Shown: positions 34,233-43,125, numbered from the stretch's first letter. The stretch: 64,000 bases of DNA from Mesorhizobium silamurunense (GCF_014843825.1 NZ_JHQR01000063.1:25913-89912); one strand, 5' to 3'. Numbers and translations: made by a program. The notes: a model not told the origin generated them from the sequence alone.

Positions 34233-34495
34233 ACTGGCGTGTCGAGTTCACGCCAAGAGCCGTGAAAGACATCGAACGGCTGTCGACCAAAGACCAACGC
34301 CGCATTCTAGAGTTCCTGAACCAGAGAGTATCGTCGCACCCCAACCCAAAGGCCCTTGCCAAACGGCTGACCGCGACCAGGGAAGAGGCTTGGCGTTTTC
34401 GCGTCGGCGACTACAGGGTCATCGCTCAATTCCAGGACAGCCGGCTGATCGTTCTGGTCGTGGAAGTTGGTAATCGTCGCGAAATCTATCGATGA
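34229..34495 (+). CDS. RelE-family toxin
   Basis: 88 residues with the RelE fold pattern: [28 protein letters not shown], then [34 protein letters not shown]. The basic strand residues (RFRVGDYR) and the C-terminal R-R-x-x-Y correspond to residues used for ribosome-dependent mRNA cleavage in RelE. It is coupled by 4-bp overlaps both to the antitoxin upstream and, unusually, to tam downstream. Confidence 0.85.
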   Translation: MNWRVEFTPRAVKDIERLSTKDQRRILEFLNQRVSSHPNPKALAKRLTATREEAWRFRVGDYRVIAQFQDSRLIVLVVEVGNRREIYR

Positions 34496-35283
34496 GCAAT
34501 ACCCCCACCGAGATGAAACCCGACTGGTCCGCCGCCCAATATCTGAAATTCGAGGATGAGCGCACGCGACCGGCGCGCGATCTGGCGGCGCAGGTGCCGG
34601 TCGACTTTCCGCGCCGCGTCGTCGACATAGGCTGCGGTCCGGGCAATTCGACGGAACTGCTCGTCGAACGCTGGCCGGATGCCGAGGTCAGCGGCTTCGA
34701 CACCTCGCCCGACATGATCGAGAAGGCGAGGGCGCGGCTGCCCAACGTCAACTTCGCGCTTGCGGATGCTTCCGTCTGGCAGCCGGAAAACCCAGTCGAC
34801 GTGATCTTCGCCAACGCCGTGTTCCAGTGGCTGCCGGAGCATCCGGCGGTGTTCCGGCGGCTGATGGGATTGCTGGCGCCCGGCGGGGCCTTGGCCATCC
34901 AGATGCCCGACAATCTCGGCGAGCCTTCGCATCGGTTGATGCGCGACACGGCGGCCGAGATGCCGTTCTCGGCCAAGCTCAAGGGCGCCGCTCGCGCGCC
35001 GCTGCCGCCGGTTTCCTTCTACTACGATCTTCTGTCGCCGCTCGCCGACCGCGTGGATATCTGGCACACGATCTATAACCATCCGCTGGCCGACGCCGAG
35101 GCGATCGTCGAATGGGTGAAGGCGACAGGGCTGAAGCCGTTCCTCGATCCGCTCGATGCGGACGAGAAGAAGACTTTCCTCGAAAGCTATACCGCCAAGA
35201 TCGCAAAGGCCTATCCGAAGACGGCGAACGGCAAGGTGCTGCTGCGTTTCCCTCGCATCTTCATCATCGCCAAGCGCGCCTGA
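34492..35283 (+). CDS. tam: Trans-aconitate 2-methyltransferase
   Basis: 263 residues, a class I SAM methyltransferase with the Tam pattern: [22 protein letters not shown] at the N-terminus (in its [15 protein letters not shown] part), SAM motif [30 protein letters not shown], and a C-terminal [10 protein letters not shown]. It methylates trans-aconitate, a by-product that inhibits aconitase. It starts inside the stop of the RelE-like toxin, so its translation may depend on the toxin-antitoxin message. Confidence 0.9.
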   Translation: MSNTPTEMKPDWSAAQYLKFEDERTRPARDLAAQVPVDFPRRVVDIGCGPGNSTELLVERWPDAEVSGFDTSPDMIEKARARLPNVNFALADASVWQPENPVDVIFANAVFQWLPEHPAVFRRLMGLLAPGGALAIQMPDNLGEPSHRLMRDTAAEMPFSAKLKGAARAPLPPVSFYYDLLSPLADRVDIWHTIYNHPLADAEAIVEWVKATGLKPFLDPLDADEKKTFLESYTAKIAKAYPKTANGKVLLRFPRIFIIAKRA

Positions 35284-35414
35284 CTGTCTTCCGGTCAACT
35301 CACCGCGATAGCCGCGCGCAACAGAGGTTTAGGCTGGCATAAACCGGGCAAATGCTTCAAGGGTAGCCGCCGGCTTGCTTCGGAACAAAAGGCCGTGCCT
35401 CGGACGGATTGGAC

Positions 35415-36536
35415 ATGCATCGCGTCATCATCAGCGGCATCGGCGCCGAAATCCCCGAGCCTGTCATCACCAATGAAGAACTGGTCGAAAGCTTCAACAG
35501 CTGGGTCGACACAGAGAATGCGCGCCGCGCCGTCACCGGCGAGACGCCGCTGCAGAAATCGGACAGCGACTTCATCGTGCATGCGTCGGGCGTGCAGACC
35601 CGTCATGTGATCGAGCGCCAGGGCATTCTCGACCCGACCCGCATGGCGCCGCGCATTCCAGCGCGGCCGGACGACGCGCTGTCGCTGGAGGCGGAATTCG
35701 GCGTCGCTTCAGCCAGAAAGGCGATCGCCCATGCCGGCGTGGAACCGTCGGATATCGATCTGGTGATCTGCTCGGCCTCGCATCATCAGCGGCCTTATCC
35801 GGCGATCGCCATCGAGATGCAGGAGGCGCTAGGCACCAAGGGCGCCGGTTTCGACATGGGGCTCGGCTGCTCTTCCGCCGCGGCGGCGCTGCACATCGCG
35901 GTCAATCTGGTCAGGGCAGGGGCGCACAAGCGCATCCTGGTGTCGACGCCCGAGATCATAACTGGACATCTCAACTTCCGCGACCGGCAGACGCATTTCA
36001 TCTTCGGCGACGCCTCCGTCGCCATGATCGTCGAAGGGCTCAGCCAGGGCGAGAAGCGGCCGGGACGCTTCGAGGTGCTCGACACGCGCACCTGGACGCA
36101 AATGTCGAACAACATCCGCACCAATCTCGGCTACCACACCCGCACCGCCCAGGATGATCCCTACCAGATCAAACTCGAAGGCAATCTGATCAAGCAGATC
36201 GGCAACAAGGTGTTCAAGGAAGTCACTGTCGCCGGCCACAAATTCATCGTCGAGTTCCTGGCCGAGCATGGGCTGACGCCGCAAGGCATCCGCCGCTTCT
36301 GGCTGCATCAAGCCAATGCGCGCATGAACGCGATGATCCTGAAACTCGCCTTCGGCCACGATGTCGGCCACGACCGCGCGCCGATGGTGCTGGAACGGCT
36401 CGGCAACACGGCGGGCGCCGGCGCGATCGTGGCGCTGTCGGAAAACCATGCCGACATGAAGGCCGGCGATTTCGGCCTGCTCTGCGCCTTCGGCGCCGGC
36501 TATTCGATCGGCGGCGCGCTGCTGAGGATGTTGTAA
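35415..36536 (+). CDS. Beta-ketoacyl-ACP synthase III (FabH-like)
   Basis: 373 residues with a complete condensing triad: Cys152 (MGLGCSSAAAAL), His298 (WLHQANARM) and Asn331 (LGNTAGAGAI). It is longer than housekeeping FabH (about 320), with an insertion around residues 210-275 (RTWTQMSNNIRTNLGYHTRT), and may serve a special acyl starter. ATG 35415 preferred over the TTG two codons earlier. It is convergent with the methylase gene that follows and separate from the main fatty-acid genes. Confidence 0.88.
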   Translation: MHRVIISGIGAEIPEPVITNEELVESFNSWVDTENARRAVTGETPLQKSDSDFIVHASGVQTRHVIERQGILDPTRMAPRIPARPDDALSLEAEFGVASARKAIAHAGVEPSDIDLVICSASHHQRPYPAIAIEMQEALGTKGAGFDMGLGCSSAAAALHIAVNLVRAGAHKRILVSTPEIITGHLNFRDRQTHFIFGDASVAMIVEGLSQGEKRPGRFEVLDTRTWTQMSNNIRTNLGYHTRTAQDDPYQIKLEGNLIKQIGNKVFKEVTVAGHKFIVEFLAEHGLTPQGIRRFWLHQANARMNAMILKLAFGHDVGHDRAPMVLERLGNTAGAGAIVALSENHADMKAGDFGLLCAFGAGYSIGGALLRML

Positions 36537-36541
36537 CCGGC

Positions 36542-37108
36542 TCAGGCGGGTGCGAACGGCACCAGCATCGGCACGCGCCTGGCGTAGTCGTCATAGGCGG
36601 GTCCGAGCTCTCCGCGCAGGAAGCTCTCTTCCAGCCTGGCCTTGACGACGATGCCTATAAGCAGAAGGGCGGCGCCGGCAACGCCCCAAACGGTGCCCTT
36701 CGCCGCCATGGTGGCCAGGATCGAAAGCAGCAGGCCGGTATAGATCGGGTGGCGGACCAGCCGATAAGGCCCGGTGTCGACCACGCGATGATCGGCCTTG
36801 GCGGTGACGGTGCCCGACCACAGCCTGCCCAGATGCAGGCGCGCCCACCACGCGAAGGCGATGCCGATGGCGATCAGGGCGACGCAAATCCACGCCTCGG
36901 CAAGCGTCGGCGTCCAGAGCCGAAGCCGGCCGACATAGCCATGCGCCGGCACGAACAGCAGGACGGTGCCGGCGAGCCAAAGCACCCGATACCGGGCCTC
37001 AGCCCTGAAGCCGGCGCGCTTTTGCACGGGATCGGCCCAGAAAGCTGCAAGCGCCCAGGACACCAGCCAGATCAGCCACAATGCCGCGATTGCAGGTCCG
37101 GGTTGCAT
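36542..37108 (-). CDS. Isoprenylcysteine carboxyl methyltransferase-like membrane protein
   Basis: 188 residues with four to five membrane segments and the ICMT/PEMT-type C-terminal motif: VVDTGPYRLVRHPIYTGLLLSILA, ending EESFLRGELGPAYDDYARRVP. Such proteins methylate small or lipid substrates with SAM at the membrane. ATG 37108 has AAGGA 7-8 nt upstream. Bacterial substrates for this family are mostly unknown. Confidence 0.85.
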   Translation of the reverse strand: MQPGPAIAALWLIWLVSWALAAFWADPVQKRAGFRAEARYRVLWLAGTVLLFVPAHGYVGRLRLWTPTLAEAWICVALIAIGIAFAWWARLHLGRLWSGTVTAKADHRVVDTGPYRLVRHPIYTGLLLSILATMAAKGTVWGVAGAALLLIGIVVKARLEESFLRGELGPAYDDYARRVPMLVPFAPA

Positions 37109-37248
37109 GGTCAATCCTTATCGTTGCGCCGCCATTAAAGCGAAGCGGCGCAGCGAGCGGCCAGTAAGAACGTCGTGATCGCCACGAACGCAGGACCCGG
37201 CCAACGCCGCATCGCGCGTGGGTGTCTCCTCGCGCTGAGGACCCGCGA

Positions 37249-37671
37249 TTATTGCGTGGCGGCCATCGCTGCCGCGACCAGCGCCTCGCCTGAATATTGC
37301 CGGCCGCCGATGCCCCAGCCGCCGTCGGGCGCATTGAGGATGTTGATCCAGGTGTTTTCGGGCCTGTGGCCCGGCAAGCAAAGGTCCGCGACGATCCTGG
37401 CGGCGGCTGTGATGAATGCCTCTCGCTCCTCGATGGAGGCCAGGCCGATGTTCGGCAATTTCAGCTCCACCATGACGACGGGCCGGTTGGTGCCGCCCGC
37501 ATAGATGCGATGATTCGGCAGAACATGGACCGTTCCGCCGACGATTGCGGTGAAGAATGAATTCCCGGTGGCTCCGGAAGCTTCGATGAGCGCGGCGCTC
37601 AGGCGGGGCAGGATTTCGCGCTCGCCAGCTGCTGTCAGCACGCCTTCGGGCGCGGTCACGGTGATCGGCAT
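37249..37671 (-). CDS. Tautomerase-family protein
   Basis: 140 residues beginning MPITVTAPEGVLT. The proline after the initiator Met would be the catalytic N-terminal base of the 4-oxalocrotonate tautomerase superfamily. The length suggests a fused double unit (residues 1-65 and 66-130), as in longer trimeric members. Divergent from a TetR regulator across 122 bp, which probably controls it. The substrate is unknown. Confidence 0.75.
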   Translation of the reverse strand: MPITVTAPEGVLTAAGEREILPRLSAALIEASGATGNSFFTAIVGGTVHVLPNHRIYAGGTNRPVVMVELKLPNIGLASIEEREAFITAAARIVADLCLPGHRPENTWINILNAPDGGWGIGGRQYSGEALVAAAMAATQ

Positions 37672-37756
37672 GTCGGTTCTCCTTTGCTTGCTGCGGATGG
37701 CTCTGACGGCTCGGGTGCTTGCACTTGTCAGGTTACGTATTGATTGTTACGTTACT

Positions 37757-37782
37757 CGAAACAGGCGAGTCAATAGGTTTCG
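37757..37782. promoter_or_regulatory. Inverted repeat between tautomerase and TetR genes
   Basis: CGAAAC (37757-37762) and GTTTCG (37777-37782) are separated by 14 bp, just before the TetR start. GTTACG also occurs twice nearby (about 37732 and 37746). A TetR operator is possible. Confidence 0.3.
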
Positions 37783-37793
37783 TATCGATCACT

Positions 37794-38462
37794 ATGGAAA
37801 ATTTCGAGAAGTCACGTGGAGGCAGGCCGCGCGCATTCGATCCGGAGGCGGCGCTCGACGCCGCGATGCATCTGTTCTGGGAACATGGCTATGAGGCGAC
37901 CTCGCTTGCCATGCTGCGCGAGGCCATGGGCCTGACGCCACCGCAGATCTACAACGCTTTCGCCGACAAGGAGACGTTGTTCCGTCGGGCGCTGGTGCGC
38001 TACCACGAGAAGGAGATCGGGTTTGCGCTGGACGCGCTCAGCGCGCCGGTGCCGGTCAAGGAGGCGATCCGTTTGCTGCTGATGGGAGCGGCTGAGGCCT
38101 ACACCCGGCCGGGCAAGCCCGGCGGCTGCCTTTTCATCAGCGGCGCGCTGGCGGCCTCGCCGCAGGCGCAAGGCATCGCGGACGAGCTCAAGACATATCG
38201 CAAGGCGACCGAAGCGGCGATCGCGGCGCGGCTGGCCAAGGGGCGTGAAGCCGGCGAGTTGCCGGCGGATCTGTCCGTCGAGCGATTGGCCAAGTACCTG
38301 ACCGGCGTCATGCACGGAATGTCGATCCAGGCGCGCGACGGCGCCTCGGCAGAAGACCTCAGGGCTCTGGCCGAGACCGCTCTTGCCGCCTGGGCAGCCG
38401 AAGTGCGACAAGCGGCCGACGCAAAAGGCGGAACCGATGCCGGACCTGTTCTCCACGATTGA
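37794..38462 (+). CDS. TetR/AcrR family transcriptional regulator
   Basis: 222 residues from ATG 37794. TetR N-terminal DNA-binding domain: FDPEAALDAAMHLFWEHGYEATSLAMLREAMGLTPPQIYNAF (helix-turn-helix in the last part), followed by a helical ligand domain with CLFISGALAASPQAQGIADEL. Divergent from the tautomerase gene. Its last 26 bp overlap the MOSC gene, so the two are co-transcribed. The earlier in-frame start at 37719 would extend into the promoter region and is rejected. Confidence 0.87.
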   Translation: MENFEKSRGGRPRAFDPEAALDAAMHLFWEHGYEATSLAMLREAMGLTPPQIYNAFADKETLFRRALVRYHEKEIGFALDALSAPVPVKEAIRLLLMGAAEAYTRPGKPGGCLFISGALAASPQAQGIADELKTYRKATEAAIAARLAKGREAGELPADLSVERLAKYLTGVMHGMSIQARDGASAEDLRALAETALAAWAAEVRQAADAKGGTDAGPVLHD

Positions 38463-39054
38463 AACGCCCGTCGAGATCGTGCCGGGCCGCAAGCTCGCGG
38501 CGAGGGCCGCGGCGCTCTACATAGCGCCCTTTGATCATTTCGAGACAAAGCCGGTGGAGGAATTGCGCCTCGGCTTCGACGGCATAGCGGGCGATTTCCA
38601 TGCCGGCGCGACGCGGCGTTCGGGCGGGCGCGAGCCCTGGTATCCGCGTGGCACCGAGATGCGCAACGAGCGTCAATTGTCGCTTGTCGCAGCAGACGAA
38701 CTGGCCGTCGTGGCGGAGCGCATGGGCATCGCGGAGATCAAGCCGGAGTGGACCGGCGCCAACCTGCTGATCGAAGGCGTGCCGCGCCTTTCCATGCTGC
38801 CGGCAGGCTCGCTCTTGTTCTTCAAGGGTGGGGCGACCATCAAGATCGATGGGCAGAACGGGCCTTGCCGCATCGCCGGCCGCTCGATCGCCGAGAATGC
38901 CGGCATGGCCGACCATGAAGCGGGAGCGCTGGTGTTCCCGAAGGCGGCGAAACGGCTGCGCGGCCTCGTCGCCTGGGTCGAGAAGCCGGGCACGATCAGA
39001 TCCGGCGAGGAGATATCGGTGCGGGTGCCGGAGCAGTGGATCTATCGGGTCTGA
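38437..39054 (+). CDS. MOSC domain protein
   Basis: 205 residues starting MPDLFSTIETPVEIVPGRKL. MOSC features: GFDGIAGDFHAG near residue 48, then NERQLSLVAADELAVVAERM, the WTGANLLIEGVP segment and GPCRIAGRSIAE with the conserved cysteine (GQNGPC) that carries sulfur or binds Mo-cofactor in this family. It overlaps the TetR gene by 26 bp and the convergent transaminase gene by 13 bp at their 3' ends. Role: a sulfur-carrier or molybdenum-linked reductase component, not further definable. Confidence 0.85.
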   Translation: MPDLFSTIETPVEIVPGRKLAARAAALYIAPFDHFETKPVEELRLGFDGIAGDFHAGATRRSGGREPWYPRGTEMRNERQLSLVAADELAVVAERMGIAEIKPEWTGANLLIEGVPRLSMLPAGSLLFFKGGATIKIDGQNGPCRIAGRSIAENAGMADHEAGALVFPKAAKRLRGLVAWVEKPGTIRSGEEISVRVPEQWIYRV

Positions 39055-40013
39055 CGGTAATGCACCGGGTTCGACCAGGCCGGGTCGTCGTGCTTTTGCC
39101 AATAGAGCGCCATCAGCCGCCTTGTGATCGCACCGACCTTGCCGTCGGCGATCGGAGTGCCGTCGATCGTCGTGACGGGCATGATGCCGCCGGCGGTCGA
39201 GGTGATGAAGACTTCGTCGACTGTCTTGAGCGCGGCCACGCTGACATCCGCCGCTACCGCGGACAGCCCCACCTCGGCGCACAGGTCGAATACGGTGCGG
39301 CGCGTGATCCCGGGCAGAACGCCGACTGCGGGCGTCGACAACTTGCCACCCTTGACGCAGAACACATTGAAGCCCGGGCCTTCGGCGACGTTGCCGTTGA
39401 AGTCGAGGATCAGCGCGGTGTCGGCGCCGCGGTCGTAGGCATCGTAGAGCCCACGCACCAGGTCAAGCCAGTGGTAGTTCTTAATCGAGGGATCGATCGA
39501 GGCGGGCGGGATGCGCACCTTGTCACTGATCGCGACATTGAGGCCGTTTCGCAATTGCTCGGCATTGGCGACCGAGCCGAAAGGGACGGCAAAAGCCATG
39601 AACCGGTTGTTCGCCTGACGCGGATCGCGGCTGAAGGTCGGCGAGGCGCCGCGCGTGCATAACATCTCGACATAGGCGGCGCGATGGCCGGACAGCGCGA
39701 CACAATTGTGAAGGATTTCGGCGACCCCGTCGCGGTCGAACGGGATCGTCATGCGCAGCTTTTCCAGCCCGCCGAAGAAACGGTCGAGATGCAGGTCGAG
39801 CCGGAAAAAGCGACCATCCCAGACATGAACCGTGTCGTAGGTGGCGTCCGAGTTCAGGAAACCCCAGTCCAGCACCGAGACCTTGGCCTGCGACATTGGC
39901 AGGTATTGGCCGTCGAAGTAAGCCACCCCGTCGGGATAGGTGTGCGGGTCAACATGACGGTCCGAGACGATGGGCGGCGACCCGGACGGTTCGGGGGCGG
40001 CGGCTCGGTTCAT
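39042..40013 (-). CDS. Class IV PLP aminotransferase (D-amino-acid/R-amine type)
   Basis: 323 residues of the branched-chain/D-amino-acid aminotransferase fold. The PLP lysine is in IDPSIKNYHWLDLVRGLYDA and the cofactor-binding Glu in GNVAEGPGFNVF; the C-terminal part has EVFITSTAGGIMPVTTIDG. The strand near residue 115 reads YVEMLCTRG, which resembles the pattern used to single out (R)-selective amine transaminases rather than ordinary branched-chain or D-Ala enzymes. Monocistronic on the reverse strand; the natural donor is unknown. Confidence 0.85.
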   Translation of the reverse strand: MNRAAAPEPSGSPPIVSDRHVDPHTYPDGVAYFDGQYLPMSQAKVSVLDWGFLNSDATYDTVHVWDGRFFRLDLHLDRFFGGLEKLRMTIPFDRDGVAEILHNCVALSGHRAAYVEMLCTRGASPTFSRDPRQANNRFMAFAVPFGSVANAEQLRNGLNVAISDKVRIPPASIDPSIKNYHWLDLVRGLYDAYDRGADTALILDFNGNVAEGPGFNVFCVKGGKLSTPAVGVLPGITRRTVFDLCAEVGLSAVAADVSVAALKTVDEVFITSTAGGIMPVTTIDGTPIADGKVGAITRRLMALYWQKHDDPAWSNPVHYRQTR

Positions 40014-40142
40014 TTCAGTCCTCCCTCGTTGTTTGCGGCAATGCAGGCTAGCGTTCGGTCCTAAACGAAGTAGAGCCAGGCGACTGGCGCTGCCTGGCCT
40101 GCCCGCGAGGAGCCTACGCGATCCGGGCGGGTTCCATCTGCT

Positions 40143-40457
40143 TCACTCGTCCTCGTCGTCTTCCTCCAACAAGCGCGTTGCGCGCCAACGGGTCAGCACC
40201 GCATTGGTCTGCTCGATGACGAAGAAGCGCGCCGAGTCCCGGTCATAGCCTTCGGCGAGCAATTTCTCGTAGTCGGTATGGGTGTGGCGGACATGAGCGA
40301 TGGTTGCCAGCCATACCGCGATCGTCGGCGGCAAGGTCTTCATATGCATGGCGCCGGCATCGGCGCGGATCTTTTCCATGTCGGCATAAGGGGCGAACGG
40401 CAAGAGCGCGGTCAGCGCCTTGGCAATGGCGCGGCGACGGCCGGTCGGCGCGTTCAT
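40143..40457 (-). CDS. DUF2293 domain protein
   Basis: 104 residues: RRRAIAKALTALLPFAPYADMEKIR, then TIAVWLATIAHVRHTHTDYEKLLAEG and DRDSARFFVIEQTNAVLTRW, ending in an acidic tail EEDDEDE. The pattern matches DUF2293, a family of unknown role common in alphaproteobacteria. It overlaps trmO by 4 bp and is translated after it, which hints at a link with tRNA or translation. No catalytic motif is visible. Confidence 0.8.
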   Translation of the reverse strand: MNAPTGRRRAIAKALTALLPFAPYADMEKIRADAGAMHMKTLPPTIAVWLATIAHVRHTHTDYEKLLAEGYDRDSARFFVIEQTNAVLTRWRATRLLEEDDEDE

Positions 40458-40960
40458 TTCTCGTCGCGTCCGGTAATGGTCGCTTCGGGGAAGGCATCGA
40501 TCGAAGCGTAGTATGGCTTGATGTCGATGACCGGCGTGCCGTCCAGCACGTCGATGGCGTCGATCTCGATCCGGCCGGCCTCGATGTCGACCGCGACAAG
40601 CTTCGCGACATGCAGGCCGACAGGGTTCGGCCGGGCGGGGGAGCGCAGCGAGAAAACGCCTTTCGGTTCAGCCGCATGGCGCGGTTTCTGCACAATCAGA
40701 GTCCGCGGCGCGCGATCGAACCAGGACAGGATGACGATGTGGCTGGCGCGATCCAGGTTCTGCAGCCCCTGGCGGTATGGCTCGTCAATCAGGATGGTCG
40801 CTGTCCGTCCGGCTTCGCGGGCGGCGCGCATGTTTTTCGGACAATCCTCGCGGCTCGTCCAGGGCGAGACGATATGGCCGATGAAGACGAGATGGCCGTC
40901 CGGCGGCATATCCGCCGGATCGATCTTCAGGAGCTTCTCGCCCTCGCGCGTCTCGAACAT
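40454..40960 (-). CDS. trmO: tRNA (t6A37) N6-methyltransferase TrmO (TsaA/YaeB family)
   Basis: 168 residues with the TrmO beta-barrel pattern: GHLVFIGHIVSPW, HIVILSWFDRAPRT, and GVFSLRSPARPNPVGLHVAKLV, then IDAIDVLDGTPVIDIKPY. The family N6-methylates t6A at position 37 of tRNA-Thr. The E. coli protein is larger (about 235) with a C-terminal extension that is missing here. The start at 40960 gives a normal N-terminus; the reading to 40999 runs into the divergent promoter. Divergent from the ArsR-methyltransferase gene. Confidence 0.85.
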   Translation of the reverse strand: MFETREGEKLLKIDPADMPPDGHLVFIGHIVSPWTSREDCPKNMRAAREAGRTATILIDEPYRQGLQNLDRASHIVILSWFDRAPRTLIVQKPRHAAEPKGVFSLRSPARPNPVGLHVAKLVAVDIEAGRIEIDAIDVLDGTPVIDIKPYYASIDAFPEATITGRDEK

Positions 40961-41064
40961 CGTCTTCGTCCGCTCAATCGTTCGCGGCGCGCGGATCACG
41001 GCTGCGCCATTTTCTTGTCCGGAAGCGACATAGTGCTTGCCAGGGTTTCAAATCCGACATAAAC

Positions 41065-41080
41065 ATATCTTTATATCTTT
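41065..41080 (+). promoter_or_regulatory. Tandem ATATCTTT repeat before the ArsR-methyltransferase gene
   Basis: ATATCTTT is repeated head to tail (41065-41072, 41073-41080), 17 bp before the ATG at 41097. The AT-rich block stands out in GC-rich surroundings, in the place where an ArsR-type regulator would bind its own promoter. Confidence 0.4.
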
Positions 41081-41096
41081 CAGTGAGAACCCGTTC

Positions 41097-42119
41097 ATGC
41101 ATGTCACGCTCGACACGATGGTAGATACATTGAAGGCGGCAGCCGAATCCAGCCGCCTGCGCATCTTGGTGCTGCTGTCGCGCGGGGACCTCACGGTCTC
41201 CGACCTCACCGAGATCCTTGGCCAGTCGCAGCCGCGCGTCTCTCGACACCTGAAGCTGCTGCTCGATGCCGGGCTGATCGGCCGCTACCAGGAAGGGTCC
41301 TGGGCCTTCTTCAGACTGTCGGACACGGACAGCTCGCGCGATTTCGTGCAGCGCCTGGTCTCCGGCGTGCGCGAGGCCGATCCGCAGGTGGTGCGCGATC
41401 TGGAGCGGCTGGCCGCGGTCAAGCGCAAGCGGCAGGATCGCGCCGCCGAATATTTCTCCGAAAACGCGGCGAGTTGGGATCGTATCCGCTCGCTGCATGT
41501 GCCCGATCGCGCGGTCGAAGCCGCATTGCTCAAGCTCGTCGGCAAACGGCCATTCCAGTCGATGCTCGACCTCGGCACCGGCACCGGCAGGCTGCTGGAG
41601 ATCTTTGCGCCGCTCTACCGGCGCGGCGTCGGCATCGACATGTCGCGCGAGATGCTGACGGTGGCGCGCGCCAATCTCGACAAGGCGGGGGTCGCCAACG
41701 CGCAGGTGCGCCAGGGCGACATCTTTTCGCCGCCGGTCGAGCGCAACGCCTTCGATCTCGTCACCATCCACCAGGTGCTGCACTATCTCGACGATCCGGC
41801 CCGCGCCATCGGCGAGGCGGCGAGGCTGCTGCGTCCGTCGGGCAGGCTGGTCATCGTCGATTTCGCACCCCACAATCTCGAGTTCCTGCGCGACCAGCAC
41901 GCCCATATGCGGCTTGGCTTCTCAGACCGGCAGATCGCCGACTGGTTCGAGGAGGCAGGGCTCGATCTCGAGGACAGACAGGAATTCGAGCCGCGCGGGC
42001 AGGCCGAGGCCAGGCTCACCGTCAAGCTCTGGCTTGGCCGCGACCGCCGCCTGCTGATCGCCGATCCGTCCAATGACACGCTGCCAGCCAAAACATATCC
42101 AATGGGGGAAACAGCCTGA
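41097..42119 (+). CDS. ArsR-family regulator fused to a SAM methyltransferase domain
   Basis: 340 residues. The N-terminal 90 form an ArsR winged helix (LRILVLLSRGDLTVSDLTEILGQSQPRVSRHLKLLLDAGLI, no metal-site cysteines). From about residue 150 there is a class I methyltransferase fold (SMLDLGTGTGRLLEIFAP, IDMSREMLTVARANL, LLRPSGRLVIVDF). The stop overlaps the metF start by 1 nt. ArsR-type regulators of this kind (SahR) sense S-adenosylhomocysteine and control the methionine cycle; that role fits the coupling with metF. Whether the methyltransferase domain is catalytic or only a SAM/SAH sensor is unknown. Confidence 0.88.
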   Translation: MHVTLDTMVDTLKAAAESSRLRILVLLSRGDLTVSDLTEILGQSQPRVSRHLKLLLDAGLIGRYQEGSWAFFRLSDTDSSRDFVQRLVSGVREADPQVVRDLERLAAVKRKRQDRAAEYFSENAASWDRIRSLHVPDRAVEAALLKLVGKRPFQSMLDLGTGTGRLLEIFAPLYRRGVGIDMSREMLTVARANLDKAGVANAQVRQGDIFSPPVERNAFDLVTIHQVLHYLDDPARAIGEAARLLRPSGRLVIVDFAPHNLEFLRDQHAHMRLGFSDRQIADWFEEAGLDLEDRQEFEPRGQAEARLTVKLWLGRDRRLLIADPSNDTLPAKTYPMGETA

Positions 42120-43036
42120 TGAACCAGTTCCGCTTTTCCCGCCGCCCCGACATTGGCGACAAGGTCCGGGTTTCGTTCGAGTTCTTCCCGCCGAAGACCG
42201 ACGAGATGGAAGCTAGGCTCTGGGATACCGTCACCCGGCTGGAGCCGCTCAAGCCGAGATTCGTCTCGGTGACCTATGGCGCGGGCGGCTCGACCCGCGA
42301 GCGCACCGCACGCACGGTGAAGCGCATCCTCAACGAGACGACACTGAGGCCGGCCGCGCACATGACCTGCGTCGACGCGGCCCGTCATCAGGTCGACGGT
42401 GTCATCCAGGAGTTCGCCGGCATGGGCGTCACCCGTTTCGTCGCCTTGCGCGGCGATCCGGCAGCGGGCGTGGGAACCGCGTACCGTCCGCATCCCGACG
42501 GTTATGCCAACGGCGCCGAGCTGGTCGGGGCGCTGAAGAGCGCCGGCGATTTCGACATCTCGGTCTCGGCCTATCCGGAAAAGCATCCGGAAAGCCCGGA
42601 TTTCGCCACCGACATAGACATGCTGAAGCGCAAGGTCGACAATGGCGCGACGCGGGCGATCACCCAGTTCTTCTTCGACAACGATCTCTACGAGCGCTAT
42701 GTCGAGCGGGCGCGCCGCGCCGGCATCTATATCCCGATCGTGCCGGGCATCCTGCCGGTGCACAACTTCACCCAGGTCGCCAATTTCTCGTCGCGCTGCG
42801 GTGCGCTGGTGCCGGCGTGGCTGGCCGAACGCTTCGAAGGGCTGGAGAACGACCCGCAGACGCATGCGCTGGTGGCTTCGGCGGTAGCGGCTGAGCAGGT
42901 GCACGATCTCGTCGAGCGGGGCGTCGGCGATTTCCATTTCTACACGATGAACCGGGCCGACCTGGTCTTTGCCGTCTGCCATATGATCGGCATCCGCTCG
43001 CACGAGGCGGAGGCGGCGGGATCGGCCGCGGCCTGA
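42119..43036 (+). CDS. metF: Methylenetetrahydrofolate reductase
   Basis: 305 residues, typical MetF barrel: VSFEFFPPKTDEMEARLWDT (catalytic Glu in SFEFFPPKT), FVSVTYGAGGSTRERT, AAHMTCVDAARHQVD, FVALRGDP (folate-binding region) and TRAITQFFFDNDLYERYV. It uses FADH2 to make 5-methyl-THF for methionine synthesis. Translationally coupled to the ArsR-methyltransferase gene and followed by a strong terminator. Confidence 0.95.
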   Translation: MNQFRFSRRPDIGDKVRVSFEFFPPKTDEMEARLWDTVTRLEPLKPRFVSVTYGAGGSTRERTARTVKRILNETTLRPAAHMTCVDAARHQVDGVIQEFAGMGVTRFVALRGDPAAGVGTAYRPHPDGYANGAELVGALKSAGDFDISVSAYPEKHPESPDFATDIDMLKRKVDNGATRAITQFFFDNDLYERYVERARRAGIYIPIVPGILPVHNFTQVANFSSRCGALVPAWLAERFEGLENDPQTHALVASAVAAEQVHDLVERGVGDFHFYTMNRADLVFAVCHMIGIRSHEAEAAGSAAA

Positions 43037-43050
43037 AACGGCTGGAAACG

Positions 43051-43078
43051 GAAAAGGCCGGGTAGAACCGGCCTTTTC
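43051..43078. terminator. Bidirectional terminator between metF and a small reverse-strand gene
   Basis: GAAAAGGCCGG and CCGGCCTTTTC are perfect 11-bp arms around a 6-nt loop, with A-run and T-run on the two sides, so it works in both directions. It starts 15 bp after metF and lies 48 bp past the stop of the 28-residue gene on the other strand. Confidence 0.88.
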
Positions 43079-43125
43079 GAACTGTTTGGACTACTCTCGG
43101 TGTGGATCTTCCCGGCTTTGGCGGG

